64,000 bases of DNA from contig NC_083600.1 in NCBI RefSeq assembly GCF_020882245.1, positions 14,446,001 through 14,510,000 on the forward strand. The letters are read 5' to 3'. The notes under the pieces are model-generated. The model saw only the letters and a program-made list of their open reading frames with translations. It was not told the origin of the DNA and made no database searches. The translations under genes and the position numbers were made by a program. Below, piece by piece: positions 24,061 through 37,100 of this stretch; positions within the stretch are counted from its first letter, which is position 1; the number at the start of each line of letters is the position of its first letter. This stretch comes from Rhopalosiphum padi (taxonomy: Eukaryota; Arthropoda; Insecta; Hemiptera; Aphididae).

Positions 24061-27000
24061 ATTTTTAGAACTGTCCAACATTTTTATATTTTTTTGCATG
24101 CTGGTTAAAAAACACTGCCATTAATATTAATGGCAATGTAATATTAATTACACACTAATAAGTAACACACGATACCTTATTATTTTTCTTTTATTAATAT
24201 CACATTGGTAACAGATGAAAAAACTTTTATTATATCTTCATTTTTTTCACCGCTATCTTCCACTCTCAATTATTTTGTTTTTACCAAACGCTTAAAAAAA
24301 AAAACACCATTAAAATAACTCTGTTCCTTTCCTTTTGTTATTTTAAGAACTCAATGACAATTCTTTTTGTACATATCCAACAATGAATTATGTACCAAAA
24401 TCAAAACAATAAGGAAAATTTACATTTTATAAGTACTGATCAAATTGGTCTTTAAATCTACCCGTTAGTGCAAGCTCTGCACAGAATTGAAACTACTAAA
24501 GAACCTGATGTATTCTCTAATTTTTAGACTAGACTACGTATAAAGACATGACTACTTCTTTAGGGATTAGTGATGTATTTAATTAGAAAAAGTTGATTTA
24601 AATCAAACACTTTCTAAATATATAACTAATTTATCATCTTTATTTTTTTTAATGATTTCATAATATGTGTTATTTTGGGAACAATAAAATTTACAAAACC
24701 TATTTTACATACAAATACAAATATCAACAAATTTGAATTCTTTTGTAATGAGTTATGAAACTAATTGTTCATATTGTTATACCTTAGATTTGGTTTTTAT
24801 TTTAGTTGTATCATTAATGTTAAATATGTATTTTGTTGAAAATAATGAACGTTTATGATTTGTAAATCATAGAAAAAAAATTCCTTAATTTATATTGCAG
24901 TATAATAGAACAAACACCAAGTACGAATATACTTTTAGAGTTTTTAAAAATTAAGTGTACAATTGGAACTTTAAAATTTGATTGTTAAGAGAATGTCAGC
25001 GTAATATTCGTTTTCTCACACACAACATAACATTGATAAAACACTTTCACCTAAAAATTTTTTTATGATTTTTGAGTTATCTTAAAACTAAAATATAAAA
25101 ATTATAGAAGATAATATTTTTGAGAGAATGACATATAGGTTTCATATTTTATTGTTATTTGGTTTTGTATTCTACTTTCAAAAAAAAAAAAAATTTAAAC
25201 TTAAATTATGTTAAAATTGTTTTGAGACAATATTTAGACAATTTAAAATATTGTCTCAAAATAATTTAAACATCATTTTTTTAATGGGTGATTTTACTCT
25301 AAGATTACTCAAAAATATAAAAAAAAAATGGTTCTGCATAAATGTGTTTTGACGCACTCTTAAAGTATTTTGATGCAATTGGGTCAAACCTTAATTTCAA
25401 GTGATGTATAATATACAATATATGTAAACTGATTGATTTTATGAGACAGAAATACTATAACTAAATATATAAATAATACATACATACATTTATACACATC
25501 CTAATTCAAAAATAGATATGTATATTTCTAATATTTAAATTATTACTTTTACTTTAGTACAATTAAATACCTAATTATTAATTATTAAGATATTTTTCAC
25601 TTTATTGAAACAAATGTCATAATTTTGTATTATTCACACTTAAACATCTGTGAAACCAAGAATTGCAAACATTTTAATAACCGTTGGTTTTAAGATAATA
25701 TTTTATTAAATTTTGAATTTTATTAATATGTATGGTTATAATTAAGTAATGCTATAATGTTTGAAATTTATATAATGTGAGTTTTCTGAATCTACTAATG
25801 TGAATCAAATGTCTTTATAACATGTCTATGGTTTTAAAATGGTTATGTTTATTGTTTGTTGCTCTCAGTTTATACCGCTATTCACTACTCTACAACTATT
25901 AAATAAACAAATACTTGTCTAAACATATTTATTTATCTATGTTTAAGTGTAATTTTGTTTATTTACCTTATAAACACCTGATAAAGTATGATTGTACAAA
26001 CTTGGCATTATTTAAAAAAATACACTTAAAATACAACTTACTATAGTTATCTAAATTATTTAGAATGATAATTTAACGTAATATTATACATTATTTTTAT
26101 TATTTATGAATTTAATTTGTTTTCTAGATTCAATAAATATACAATTAATAAAATTTCACTACTGGGAGGGCTTTATTATCATTATTCATAAGGTCATATT
26201 GCATAATTGTCATTACTTAATGATTGGTTTTAAATATTATACTTCAAGTTATAAAATTGTTAAAAAAAAGGTTTTGTTGTAAAATACATCTAATTTATAA
26301 ACTAATTCATTGACTATTTATCTAAGAAACGTTTGGTGGTCTTACTTAATTTTATTGTATTGTCTATTATATTTATTTAATCAATTGATTTATTTACAGA
26401 ATTGTCCTTCAATTTATATAATAACTTATTTTTTATGCAAATTACTAATTTAAAAACTTACTTTACAAAAATTGTATAATAAAAAACATTTAACACTAAT
26501 CAAACATATTTAGAACTTAAACTAAACTTAATTAAAGGCATATTATTGGCAATTTGTTATTGTAAAGAGTATTAAATATATTTTTATAATAGGTAGGTTA
26601 ATATAATTGTACAATTAAAATATTAAATTATATTATTATATTTCATGATGAGAAAAACATGTCTATATAGGCTATACCTAATAAAATATATTCAAGTTAT
26701 TAAACATAATATAATAAAATATAAATAAGAACAAAATAATCAATATTATTTTTTTCTAAATTATAATATTCAGTAAACTAAAAATTTTATATTTATGATC
26801 AGATAATCGGGATCTCTATATTTATATTTAATTTTAGTAATTAATACAATTGTATTTAAATATAATTAAAATACATAATTATGTTTTAAGTTTAAAACGT
26901 AGTTTAAGATAGTGTGATTGTAATGTATAAAAATAAAATAAAATATAAGCATTTTAAAAGTTTTTGCTATACTTCATCGAATGTAGTATAGATTAATTGA

Positions 27001-27480
27001 CAGTATCGTTCAATTCTTACCATTATTTGATTAGTTCTTTGCATGTCTAGCACCATTATTATATAAGGTCGTAAAACACACGCCTTTATGTTTGGCTTTT
27101 AACTGATTTTCTTTTATTACTATTTTCAGTGTTTTATACATATTATTTTTGTGTTAGTTTTTTTGTATTTTTCAAAATGTATGTGCTTACACTGGTCTTG
27201 ATTTAATAATATTAAAATAAAAATAAATGTTGGTGTAAAATACACCTAAATGATTTCATTGTTCGAGTTATTCAAAAGTCCCAAAATATTAATTAATGTA
27301 GCTTACATATCCCAATATTATTTTTACTTTAATTTAATTTTGTCAGTCTCAATGTGAAAACATTTTTTAGAAATTTTATATTTTTCTTATTTTGAAAAAT
27401 ATATTCTTAAAATAAGAAGTATTTAGTCTACGAAATTTAAAAACTTAGTCTACAGGTTGCATAAATACATAATATTAAGA
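24061..27480 (+). other. Ensconsin long intron, AT-rich
   Basis: No exon supported. It contains one perfect 16-bp hairpin (25220-25261, listed separately) and otherwise low-complexity AT sequence. Confidence 0.5.
25220..25261. repeat. Perfect 16-bp hairpin
   Basis: Arms TTTTGAGACAATATTT (25220-25235) and AAATATTGTCTCAAAA (25246-25261) are exact reverse complements with a 10-base loop. Weak pairing continues outside (TTAAAATTG / TAATTTAA). This is an intronic foldback; it is probably too short for a standard miRNA precursor. Confidence 0.7.
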
Positions 27481-27482
27481 GG

Positions 27483-27908
27483 ACGTTATTCCGACATGTG
27501 TTGTCTCTGTGTTACATATATAGGTACATACATACATACATACTTATTACTTACAATATGGAAAATTTTCATTCAGTAGAATTAATTTTGTGACGTTAGC
27601 TTTAATATTAGAATAAATTTACCTATTATCGAATTTAAAGGCAATAATATTATCTAAGAAATATATGCTTTTATTGATATATTATCATTTTAAAGTCGTA
27701 ATATTTATATAGCTATAAATCACTTTATAATGATATAATATCAATAAAAGCTTATGACATTTCCTAGATAATATTCTTACCTTTAAATTTGATTATAGGT
27801 AAATTTACTCTAATATTTAAGCTAAAATCACAAAATCTGTTCTGTTGAATGCAAATTTGCTATAATGTACGTTAGTTAGTAAGACAGAAACAACACACGC
27901 GGGTATAA
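27483..27908. mobile_element. MITE family 1, copy C (near-complete palindrome)
   Basis: The left end GTTATTCCGACATGTGTTGT and the right end ACAACACACGCGGGTATAA enclose two arms that pair across most of the element. Internal pairs include CATTCAGTAGAATTAATTTT versus AAAATCTGTTCTGTTGAATG, and TGCTTTTATTGATATATTAT versus ATAATATCAATAAAAGC. This is the best intact, uninterrupted family member here. It has no ORF. Confidence 0.8.
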
Positions 27909-30900
27909 GTAATAATTTACTATTATAATATAATATATAACAAAAAAGATATATTTAATATGTTTATGAACTTATAAAAACATTTTAATTTTTAAATTTA
28001 CGGAAATTATGTATTACATTGGTTGACTATTATTATGTCGTATAAATGATGTATTAATACAGTTTTTAGTAATACTGCAGGACGTGATAAATAATAATAA
28101 TAAATAAATAAGTTATTATTTAAAAAAATTGTATTTATTTATTTAAGAGTATCAAAACAATATAATATAAAAATATTTCAATTAATTTATAAAATGTTAA
28201 ATAAATAAAGTCTTGACATTATAAACAAGGACTCTTCAAAGCCCTTCTCAGTAGTTACTCAACCACTGTGCTGTTCAAACGTTTTACGTAAAAATATCTT
28301 CTGCTTAACTACGCGTTTTTTTATAAATTTTAAATTCTATTTAAACAATATAATGTATTTATTTTGTAATTAAACTGCAGTTTCAGTTATTAGCTATTTT
28401 TAAATATGAAATTTAACCGATCTTTGTATTCTTTTCATTCCGGTTTGTTTTTTGATTTTGTGAATCCAAACGATTTAACACAAATCTCAATTCAAGGTAT
28501 TTTTTTTTATTTAAAAAATAATGTAGTTTTGTCCAAAATTGAATTATTTTTTTTAGTTACTACCGTAAATTAACATCTGTATTTTCCGCATTTTGAAATT
28601 ATAAATTTTCCCTTATTAAAACTTATTAATTCGACATTCGAACACGTATAATACTATATAATTATTAGCTATTATTGTTTTTTTATATTTATTACAATTA
28701 CACAACGATATCCTGTACATATGATACAATATCGTCCATTAATATAAAAACGTAAATTGTTTAATATTTTAAATGGAGCCATCTAATAATTATATTATCT
28801 CTTGTCACTCACTTTCTTCTATAGTGAATTCACTATTTTTGGTTCTAATATAGACAATATAGTCCTACCGTTTAAATTAAATAATTATAACCAATTACAA
28901 TAAATTCTTTAAAACTATTAATATATTACTCATCGAAGGCTTTTTTCTATGTTTAAAAACCATTTAATATTGATAAAAGATTCAACAGAATCCTAGATTA
29001 TTTTTACATTTTTCTTATCATAAATTTAATAATGCATACAAAATAATGACACATATCAATGAGTTTATTTTGATCGTCACAACACTGTTGTGTAATTGTG
29101 TTACCTATAGTAAAATTTAGGAAGTATACTTTAAAACAGCCGGACTCACCGTTGCCTATTTAACGTGTTCATATGCGTACTTCCGGTATAGTTATTGTAC
29201 ATATTTATTTGAATTGTGTAGTGCAATACACTCACTCGTACCAGTTTTAATTCAACTGTTCAGTAATGTTCATACATCTAAACGTAAATATAATCGTGTG
29301 TTCTTCTGTTATGAACTTGTCCTTTGTAAGTTTATTTTACTTATTTATCACTGTATTTTGCTTTATTATTCTTAAATAGTTACTTAATACTTATTATTAA
29401 AGTACAATTTTCCTTTTAATGATAATTAATTTAACATAGCAGACAGTATTTGCTACAATTTCGTATTCGTGTCTTTTATGTTGTCTTCTCTAATTCTTTT
29501 TTGTCTCAAATTCCTAGGTCTATTTTTACCATTTGTCTTTGTGCTCCATGGGGCAATGTCAACCCTTACTATTCCAGACATTTATTTTAAGATTTTTTGT
29601 TGAATATACTTATATGTATTTATTTATTTATAAATAACCAAATAACCAATCTACAAAGTATGACTAATGTAACTGATCTTTCTATATAATGTTTATACGT
29701 AAATTTAATTATATAATATATTATATACGTATTTAAACAATTAATTAAATATTAATATATAATTATGTCTTACAAATCATATGCTAGAATTAATTTGGTC
29801 TTATAATTTCATAAAACATAATCAACTACCTAAATTAAATATTAGACATAATATTATGTAGAAACCAGTTAATAAGTTGCTCATTGTTTGGGGCTTAGAC
29901 AATCTAATTTTTAGCCGTTATTCGTTAAGTTAGATAATATATAATAATTAGCAATAGATTATCTATAAAAATAATTTGAAAATTTTGATATTTCAGTAAT
30001 TAACTAATTATACGTCAAAAGACAAACAAATATAATTAAAAATTAGGAGTACAAATGTAATTTAAGTTAGTATTATACTGTAATAATTTATGTATCAATA
30101 ATTTGTACTTAGTACTTACAAATTTACAATTAGTACAAGCATACTTTCAAATATCAATTGATTTCATGTTTTAAATTCGATAAAGTTCTATTATAATTTA
30201 TGTTTAGTATAATTAATCAAAATTAGTGTTTGTATAGACGTATTATACTGTCTTTAAGTTAATAATTGTAGTGTATTTTAGCTACTCTATAATCAGTTAT
30301 TAATTATTTTCAAAATTATATTCTTATACATAATACATATATAATAGGTTCTATTTGATAACTGGTATTCAAATGGTAATGCAAATTTTCTACATACATT
30401 TACATTTATTCAAATACAACTTTTTATTATTTTTTATTTTATGCATACCTATTACCTATCTATATTATTTTTATGTTAAATATTTTTCACTTTGTAGAGA
30501 TAACACATTACAATAATTTATTTTTAACCGTCTACATTTACTGTGGTAAATAATTTACCTATAATATAATACCTCGGTAGTTGATTATTTTTAAAATAAT
30601 AATAATCGTAATAAGTATTCAACGCTTATCTATTATTTTTATATTTATTTCATTGTTTGTAGTTACTCATTATATTAATCATTAGTCATCACTCATCAAT
30701 ACCTATATATTTTAATCCTTAATAAAGTTTCGCATAAACCATTGGTGTTCTTTTTAATTTTGAGTTAAGTGATAAATAATTTGAGTTAACAATTATTTTT
30801 AATTTTTAATATTTTTTTTAACTATTATTGTCTTTGGAGCAGAACAAATGCTTTAATTTTCAACTTTGAGATCTAGCAGTTTGTATTTAGCTAATACTAT

Positions 30901-31360
30901 AGATCGAAAACAAAAAAAAATAATATTACTCTTGAAAAATAAACACAAAAACACTAAAAAAAAAAATTACGAAAAAACGCAAAAATAGTATGTAATACCA
31001 GTTTCAAATCAATTTTATTATTTTATTTTGATTCAAAAATGTATAGGTAACTGTAGTTACTTGAAATTTTCACTTAATATTATATTATTTTTTTAAACAT
31101 GGTACACATTTAAAAATAGGTACATATTTTACTACTTTTTTAGCTATTTATAGTCATTTGAAATTTGTTTTTTATTTACTGACATTTTTTTTTCTAAGTA
31201 AAAGAAACTTGGCGTTGAAATATTTTATTAGAATACATTTTTAACTTGGAATTCCTGAATATTGATCTACTAAAAATTTAAAATCAACATCTGCCTACTA
31301 TCGTTAATCAATACTGTATTATTATAAACTATTGTTATCCTTATTTTTAATTTAACACTA
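27909..31360 (+). other. Ensconsin long intron, AT-rich
   Basis: No exon supported. A slightly less AT-rich patch at about 29040-29320 has an initiator-like GTTCAGTAATG and a micro-ORF ending in a donor (ATGAACTTGTCCTTT|GTAAGT). Its phase does not fit the next common exon, so it could only be a non-coding first exon. Confidence 0.4.
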
Positions 31361-31361
31361 T

Positions 31362-31380
31362 GCTTTTTTTCAGGTGAGTA
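31362..31380 (+). promoter_or_regulatory. Candidate recursive (ratchet) splice site
   Basis: GCTTTTTTTCAG|GTGAGTA: a strong pyrimidine tract and 3' splice site fused directly to a strong 5' splice site, with a zero-length exon (junction 31373/31374). This juxtaposition is the known signature of recursive splicing in long insect introns. It lies near the middle of the putative 23-kb intron between exons ending at 20523 and starting near 43565. Confidence 0.6.
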
Positions 31381-33650
31381 ATCTATTATATTACACGGTA
31401 TACGAAGATTAAGTAAGAAATAGTTTAACTATGAATCATGCTCTCACATTTGTATTACAAATGGATTGGGTATCAAATAATCAATACAATCAGAATTGGA
31501 GTAAGTACATTTGTGTTTTACTCGACATTAAATTATAAACGTCATACTAAAAGGATAAAAAGGATGGACAAATTTATTATGGTTATTTATAATAGGTTCA
31601 GTCACAATCTTCAGACGTCAAACCTTTTTTGTGTTTGTATCTTTATATTATTATATTCGCGTAATTCGAAGTTCTATATAAATATATAATTCAAACATCA
31701 TCTTTAGTTTAAGTTTCACTTTCGTGTTCATCATATCATGACAGAACAATAATTTGAATATCCTTTATTCTTTTTATAAATTAATTTGTAAAGTATACGT
31801 CAATCATAATGTATTACGACATTTGAATATATCTTTAGAAAGTGTCCCAATTTAATTGTAGAAAATCGAAGGTGTCGATGAAAAGCGTGGTACATAAAGG
31901 TGATGGACCGTAACTGTGTCCAATCATTTCGAAGTATCCCACTGTTTTCTACACAATTTTCACTTTTCAAATACATGGAAATATTTTTGCTGGTTATAAC
32001 CTTAAATTTATATATAATATACAAATAACATATAATTAAACATTTTATTTATACAATATTATGTACTTCAGTTTGAAATTTATAATTAAACTGTGGCTCT
32101 TGAATTATTTTTATGCAGAACTTTTGTTTATGTCTTATAAAATGCGTGGTTGATATAAATTAATATTAATATAGCAATTTTAGTGAGTGGTTTTTAGATG
32201 TAAATTGTAGTGAAGATTTAGAATTAGAAAGTTATAAGGATGACCTTAGTACGTGATGTCAAAATAAAAGTTAAAGCTGTGTTGTATTACGTTATTTCTA
32301 CTGTTATCTACATGGATATTTTCTTATAGATATTTACATCTGTCGGCTATTTTTTTTCGTGTTTTATATTCTGACCTCATTTTATGGCATTACTGGTTTG
32401 TTATACACTTCCCCAACCAGACTGACCAGGGTCAGGGTCATGTCCATGTGTCTATGTTCCAATGAAGTGATGAGTAAAAATCGGCGTCTTGTTGTATTTT
32501 GTTGATATATACATACAACAGGAAATCACTTCCTATATTAATTAATAATATATTTAAGGTCTGTTGTTTATTTTTATATAGTTCAAAATTATAAATTTTA
32601 AATTTTAAATCAGTGGTACTACTAACTATTCATTACTTTTGATCTTTCCATTATATCACATCATCAAATTATTTTGTATTAATTCTATAATTAATTTACA
32701 AAAATAAAGTAGGTATACTTATACGTATAAGTAAACTTGTATAGTTAAAAGTTTAGTAACCAAATATTAATATTACTTATATTATATATGTAGTTATTTA
32801 ATCTAAAAACATTTAACCATTTATTTTAAAAGTGAATGCATATTATATGTATTTTCTTGAAAAATTGATTTCTTAAAATTATTAATTTTTATATTCCCGA
32901 TTTTAAGTTATTAAAACATATTATTAAACGTATTATCTTTTAACTTATACTATAACTAGTTTCTATAATATTAATACCTACCGTTTCTGAATTTTCTATA
33001 ATTACAATAATATGTTCAATTTTCAATTATTCAAGAATTACTCTATTTCTTAAATCTCAAATTTGATTATTAATTTTATGAATACGTAACGTTTAAAGTT
33101 AAAACATTATGTACGCTTAAAATACTTCTTATTTTTAAGAATATATAAATAATACTGCTGCTGCTGTGTTATTATGTATTTGAAATCGTGAGAGTTTAAA
33201 TGCTAGTCTTCTTAGTGATATTTATTCAAGTTTTATTCCATTTAATTACTATAATATTTTATTATTTTGGGTACGAATTAATACAATAATTCCAGATAGG
33301 TAACTCATGAACTTGTTAACATTTTGAAATATTCTTACATCGCGTAAAATGTGTTCACGCGAAGATGATACACTCTATGCAGTATGTACAACAATAATAA
33401 TCATTAATCAGTCATACATAATTTTAGTAAGTAACAATTGTAATTAACACATGCTCCCGTTTAAAAATCAAAGAAAACCTAATTTTATTATATTAATCAC
33501 GTGTATGAGGTATTCGATCGTAATAATAAACGTTTATCTCTATGTACCTCTATATAGGTACCTTTTATTCGTAAATTATACCTTGCAAAATCGGTTATCG
33601 TTTTGAAAGCCATCTTTCAAAGTATATATTATACTTATTATTATACATCA
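31381..33650 (+). other. Ensconsin long intron, AT-rich
   Basis: Frames at 31438-31689 (plus) and 31800-32024 (minus) are short, lack recognisable motifs and lie in intronic sequence; neither is supported. A moderately GC patch at about 32400-32470 is unexplained. Confidence 0.45.
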
Positions 33651-33726
33651 TCAATTGACTCCAGAGTTATACGTCCCCTCCAGCCGCGCTGCCGGCGGAA
33701 TGTCGGTTTCTGCACTGGTTTCAGGC

Positions 33727-33764
33727 TTCAGTAGGTTAGTAAGTGTCGTTCGTGCCGTTCAGTC
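33727..33764 (+). promoter_or_regulatory. Candidate internal ensconsin promoter (P2)
   Basis: Within a sharp GC-rich island (33670-33800) there are two initiator-like motifs, TTCAGTAGG near 33728 and TTCAGTCGCC at 33758-33767, with no TATA box. This is the TATA-less, initiator-driven arrangement common in arthropods. It lies about 200 bases upstream of the coding exon at 33963. Confidence 0.45.
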
Positions 33765-33799
33765 GCCAGTCGCTCCGCCGCGCCGCTGGTAATCCAGCC

Positions 33800-34000
33800 A
33801 TGCGATTCAGAAGTCATTACGCTATCAAATTTCAATCAATTCGCACGTGCGTACATTAGTACAATTTGTAATAGATATTCACATGCATTTAAATAGTGTT
33901 CTAATTTTATTTGTGCGAAATATAATGCGGTTTACAACGTGACATGGTCGACAGATTTTACTATGGCGGGTCTATTAAGGGTACCACATTACCGACATAG
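33800..34000 (+). promoter_or_regulatory. Upstream ORFs in the P2 leader
   Basis: Three uORFs precede or overlap the main ATG at 33963. One starts at 33800 (19 codons, stop TAG at about 33857-33859). One starts at 33883 (stop TGA 33940-33942, with a second in-frame ATG at 33925). One starts at 33944 in another frame and ends at 34000, overlapping the main start. If this leader is transcribed they should reduce initiation at 33963. Confidence 0.45.
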
Positions 34001-34179
34001 TGGCGAAGATAGCAGGCGAACCGGTCCCGAAGAAGGGATCGATAATTTGTTATTGGTGCCGGAAAGCGTGCTGGATATGGACGGCAATCAACTTAGGGAT
34101 GACTTGAACGGTTTGAGATTTGCATTTCGAAAACAATATCTACAGGCAGATCTCGGGCCTCAGGGAAATATTTGGATAT
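33963..34179 (+). CDS. ens: Candidate alternative first coding exon of ensconsin (P2)
   Basis: ATG 33963 (ACTATGG context) opens 72 codons plus one base. The frame starts MAGLLRVPHYRHSGEDS and ends QGNIWI plus T, at a strong donor T|GTAAGG. The protein is polar and unlike low-complexity intron translations. I do not recognise a domain. The phase fits the first common ensconsin exon only through the upstream of its two tandem acceptors (T+CA = Ser); the downstream one would make TGA. With this start the protein would be about 946 residues. Assignment to ensconsin is inferred from strand, phase and order. Confidence 0.55.
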
Positions 34180-37100
34180 GTAAGGTTTATAATGATGTAT
34201 TTTACATAGTTTTACAAGTTTATTTCTGTTATAATTATGCTGAATTGCAATTTTACATATTAAATAAAATAACCGTTTTGTAGTGTTATTGTGGTTGTCT
34301 TTAAAAAAAAAAAACTTTTTCTAATAGTTAGTACCTCTTAATATGCATATATAATATATATGTGGTAGACTGTTAGACAGTTACTATCATATATATAATT
34401 ACAGTATATAGTACCAAATCGTCAAATCGATGAATATTTAATCAATTATCGAGCTTGACCTAAATTATTTTTGATATTAATATTATTATGTGTATGAATA
34501 TCGTATATTTTTATAGAACGCATATAGCTTATAAAACAGATACTTACTGTATATTTTAGTATTTTATTTTATTTTATGATAGAAATTTATATACTTGTTA
34601 CAATACATTATAACATAATTCTCATTTATATATTAACTGTGTTAATGTTACCACACCCTTCAACTACGACCAAATCCATTTAAGTAATTAGTTTGATAAA
34701 AATTCATAATTTTATTGAAAATGGTCATTTATTATACACGGTTTTCATTATGTTAACGAGATAATATTATATGTATAAACTAACTATCCAAAGTGTTAAC
34801 AATGTTCTATCTATTTCTATATTATTTGATGTTTTGCGTCAAACAAAAATATTTTTTATCATATGATAATATTACTAAGTTGATTAGTTTTTTAATGTTT
34901 TGTTTTTATGTCACTGTTTACCTACCTGTAGCAAACACGAATACATGATGACAACTTATTATAATATTTATTTATGTATTAATAAAGTTTATCTAGCAAA
35001 TTCTTATACTGTGTAAGAGATCTTGTTGATATGATTTTGTCAATATCACTTTTCAGGTTAAGTCATTAGACATTAAACTTTACCGTTTTGGTTATCGATT
35101 AGTTTTAACTTTATTAATTTCCATATTTATTTATATTGAACCTAAATTTAAATGGTTCGAATATTTTATTGGCAGCTTTGAACAACGTGTGTACGTATCA
35201 GACACGGTTAGATGATTATTTTTTTCCAGCCGACAGATTTTTCGAATTGCCATTGTATATTTTTCTTTTTTATAATGACTAAGGTATAAAAACGTTAGCT
35301 ATGAATTCTTTTTTTATATATAATTTTTATTTTAAGATTGGCACGTACGTCTATTGTTAATATTTAGGCCGTATCGTGCAATAAACCTATTTCAATGACC
35401 ATCCTATAAAAGTGTTCTAATTAACTAAAAATTATCCGGCATTTATTGAAATTGATAATAGTTGCCGTATGGTTTAAAATCATTAACATTTTTTGGAGTA
35501 TCGTACTTATTAAAAGAAATAATAGTTGTAATTTGTCAGAATTATACTATTGAACTATTTAAACATGATATTGATCAATAAATTATTCATTAAAATATAT
35601 AATTTTTCAACATATAAATTATTTATAATTATTATTATAATATACATATAGGCATATAGTCTAAGAAAAAAGTTTTAGCAAATTGCTGTTAAATAATTTA
35701 CAAGAACAACAACTATTATATTATGATATAATACTACATTTGAAAAAACGAAACTATAAATATGTATAGTTAATATATAGTAATATATACCTACTAAATT
35801 GAGGGTTATGTTACTGGACAGTCTCCCCCTCATACTAATTCACGTAGAAAAAAATATTAACAAATTTTACTTAATGTAGAAATAATAGTTACAGATTGTA
35901 AATATTTTTTTAATAATAAAAGTAATAAATTATATTATTTTAGTTTTATAATTGACTACTCCAGTAGCATTCGAGAACAATTGACTGAACATTATGATAA
36001 AAATGACGCAATTCGCACAATCGTGTAATTACAGTAATTTGGCCAGTGAAAGTGTAACTATGCCAAATTACATTATAGTCCATAACAATATTCCCAATTC
36101 ATAAAAAAAAAAGGAAAATGATTTATTATATTTTGTAACCGTCGCAAAGATGGAGTTAGATCAGTTCCCGGATTTTCTTAAAATCTTAATTTTCGTCATG
36201 GAACGCAACAAATAGTTGATAACTTGCAATAGTTCAATTCTATTTAGCCTTCAACTCCGATACATCCTTGACATTGAAAGCCTGGAGATTCTGAGGCATC
36301 TAATTATTTTCATATTTATATGCACGTATTAGTTGTTGAATGTAACAAAGAAATAATAATACAGTAGCCACATGAGTTGTTCCAATAGAAAATTATACAC
36401 ATCAGTTTCATAAAAAAATAACAAGATATACAACTACAAGAATTTCGAATTTTATAGTTAATATCATATATCAAGGAATCTATTGATCTTATAACAATTT
36501 AACTTTATCTGTTATCGCTTTTTTTTATTACACTGAATACCCCAAGAATGTTTTAAACTATAACTTTTTCCATTGATTACATAGTAGACTCTTAATGATA
36601 AATTATAAATTTGTTCAGTATTTTGCCGAAAATATTTTAATACTTCTAAAAACTTTACAGATATAGATATTTATATAGATAGATACTTTTAGAAAATGTG
36701 TGAAGTGTGTCTACAACTTTTTAATAATTTAAATGATGAAACATTTTTCCCCTATATATACTTTTTATTTTAGTATTTTATAAAGATGTGATTTATTTAA
36801 TTTTTCATATTTGTTTTACGTATCTTTAACATTTTTAGAATTAAGACATATTATTGAAATTAGTAAACAATATTTAATATTAAAATTGTTATATTATTTT
36901 ATTCTATAAATATGATAAGCTACCTATACAATTAAAAACCCGTACAAGCAAAATTTCAGAATTTCAAGTGGAATACAAAATAGCTTACCTATTAATATAG
37001 CCAACTATAACTATTAAAGTCACACGCAAATACGGTATTCTCATGTTTAAAAAAAATTATCATTTTAATAATATTTAAAAATGCATTAATTAATCATGTT

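Noticed and set aside
29311..29331. Micro-exon ATGAACTTGTCCTTT|GTAAGT
   Set aside because: It ends in phase 0, incompatible with coding linkage to the next exon; it can be at most a non-coding leader.
31800..32024. 74-codon minus-strand frame considered as a transposase remnant
   Set aside because: No recognisable motif and no flanking repeats that I could define.
35042..35062. Second ratchet-like motif, TTTTCAG|GTTAAG
   Set aside because: The donor half is weak and the pyrimidine tract is short; much less convincing than the one at 31373/31374.
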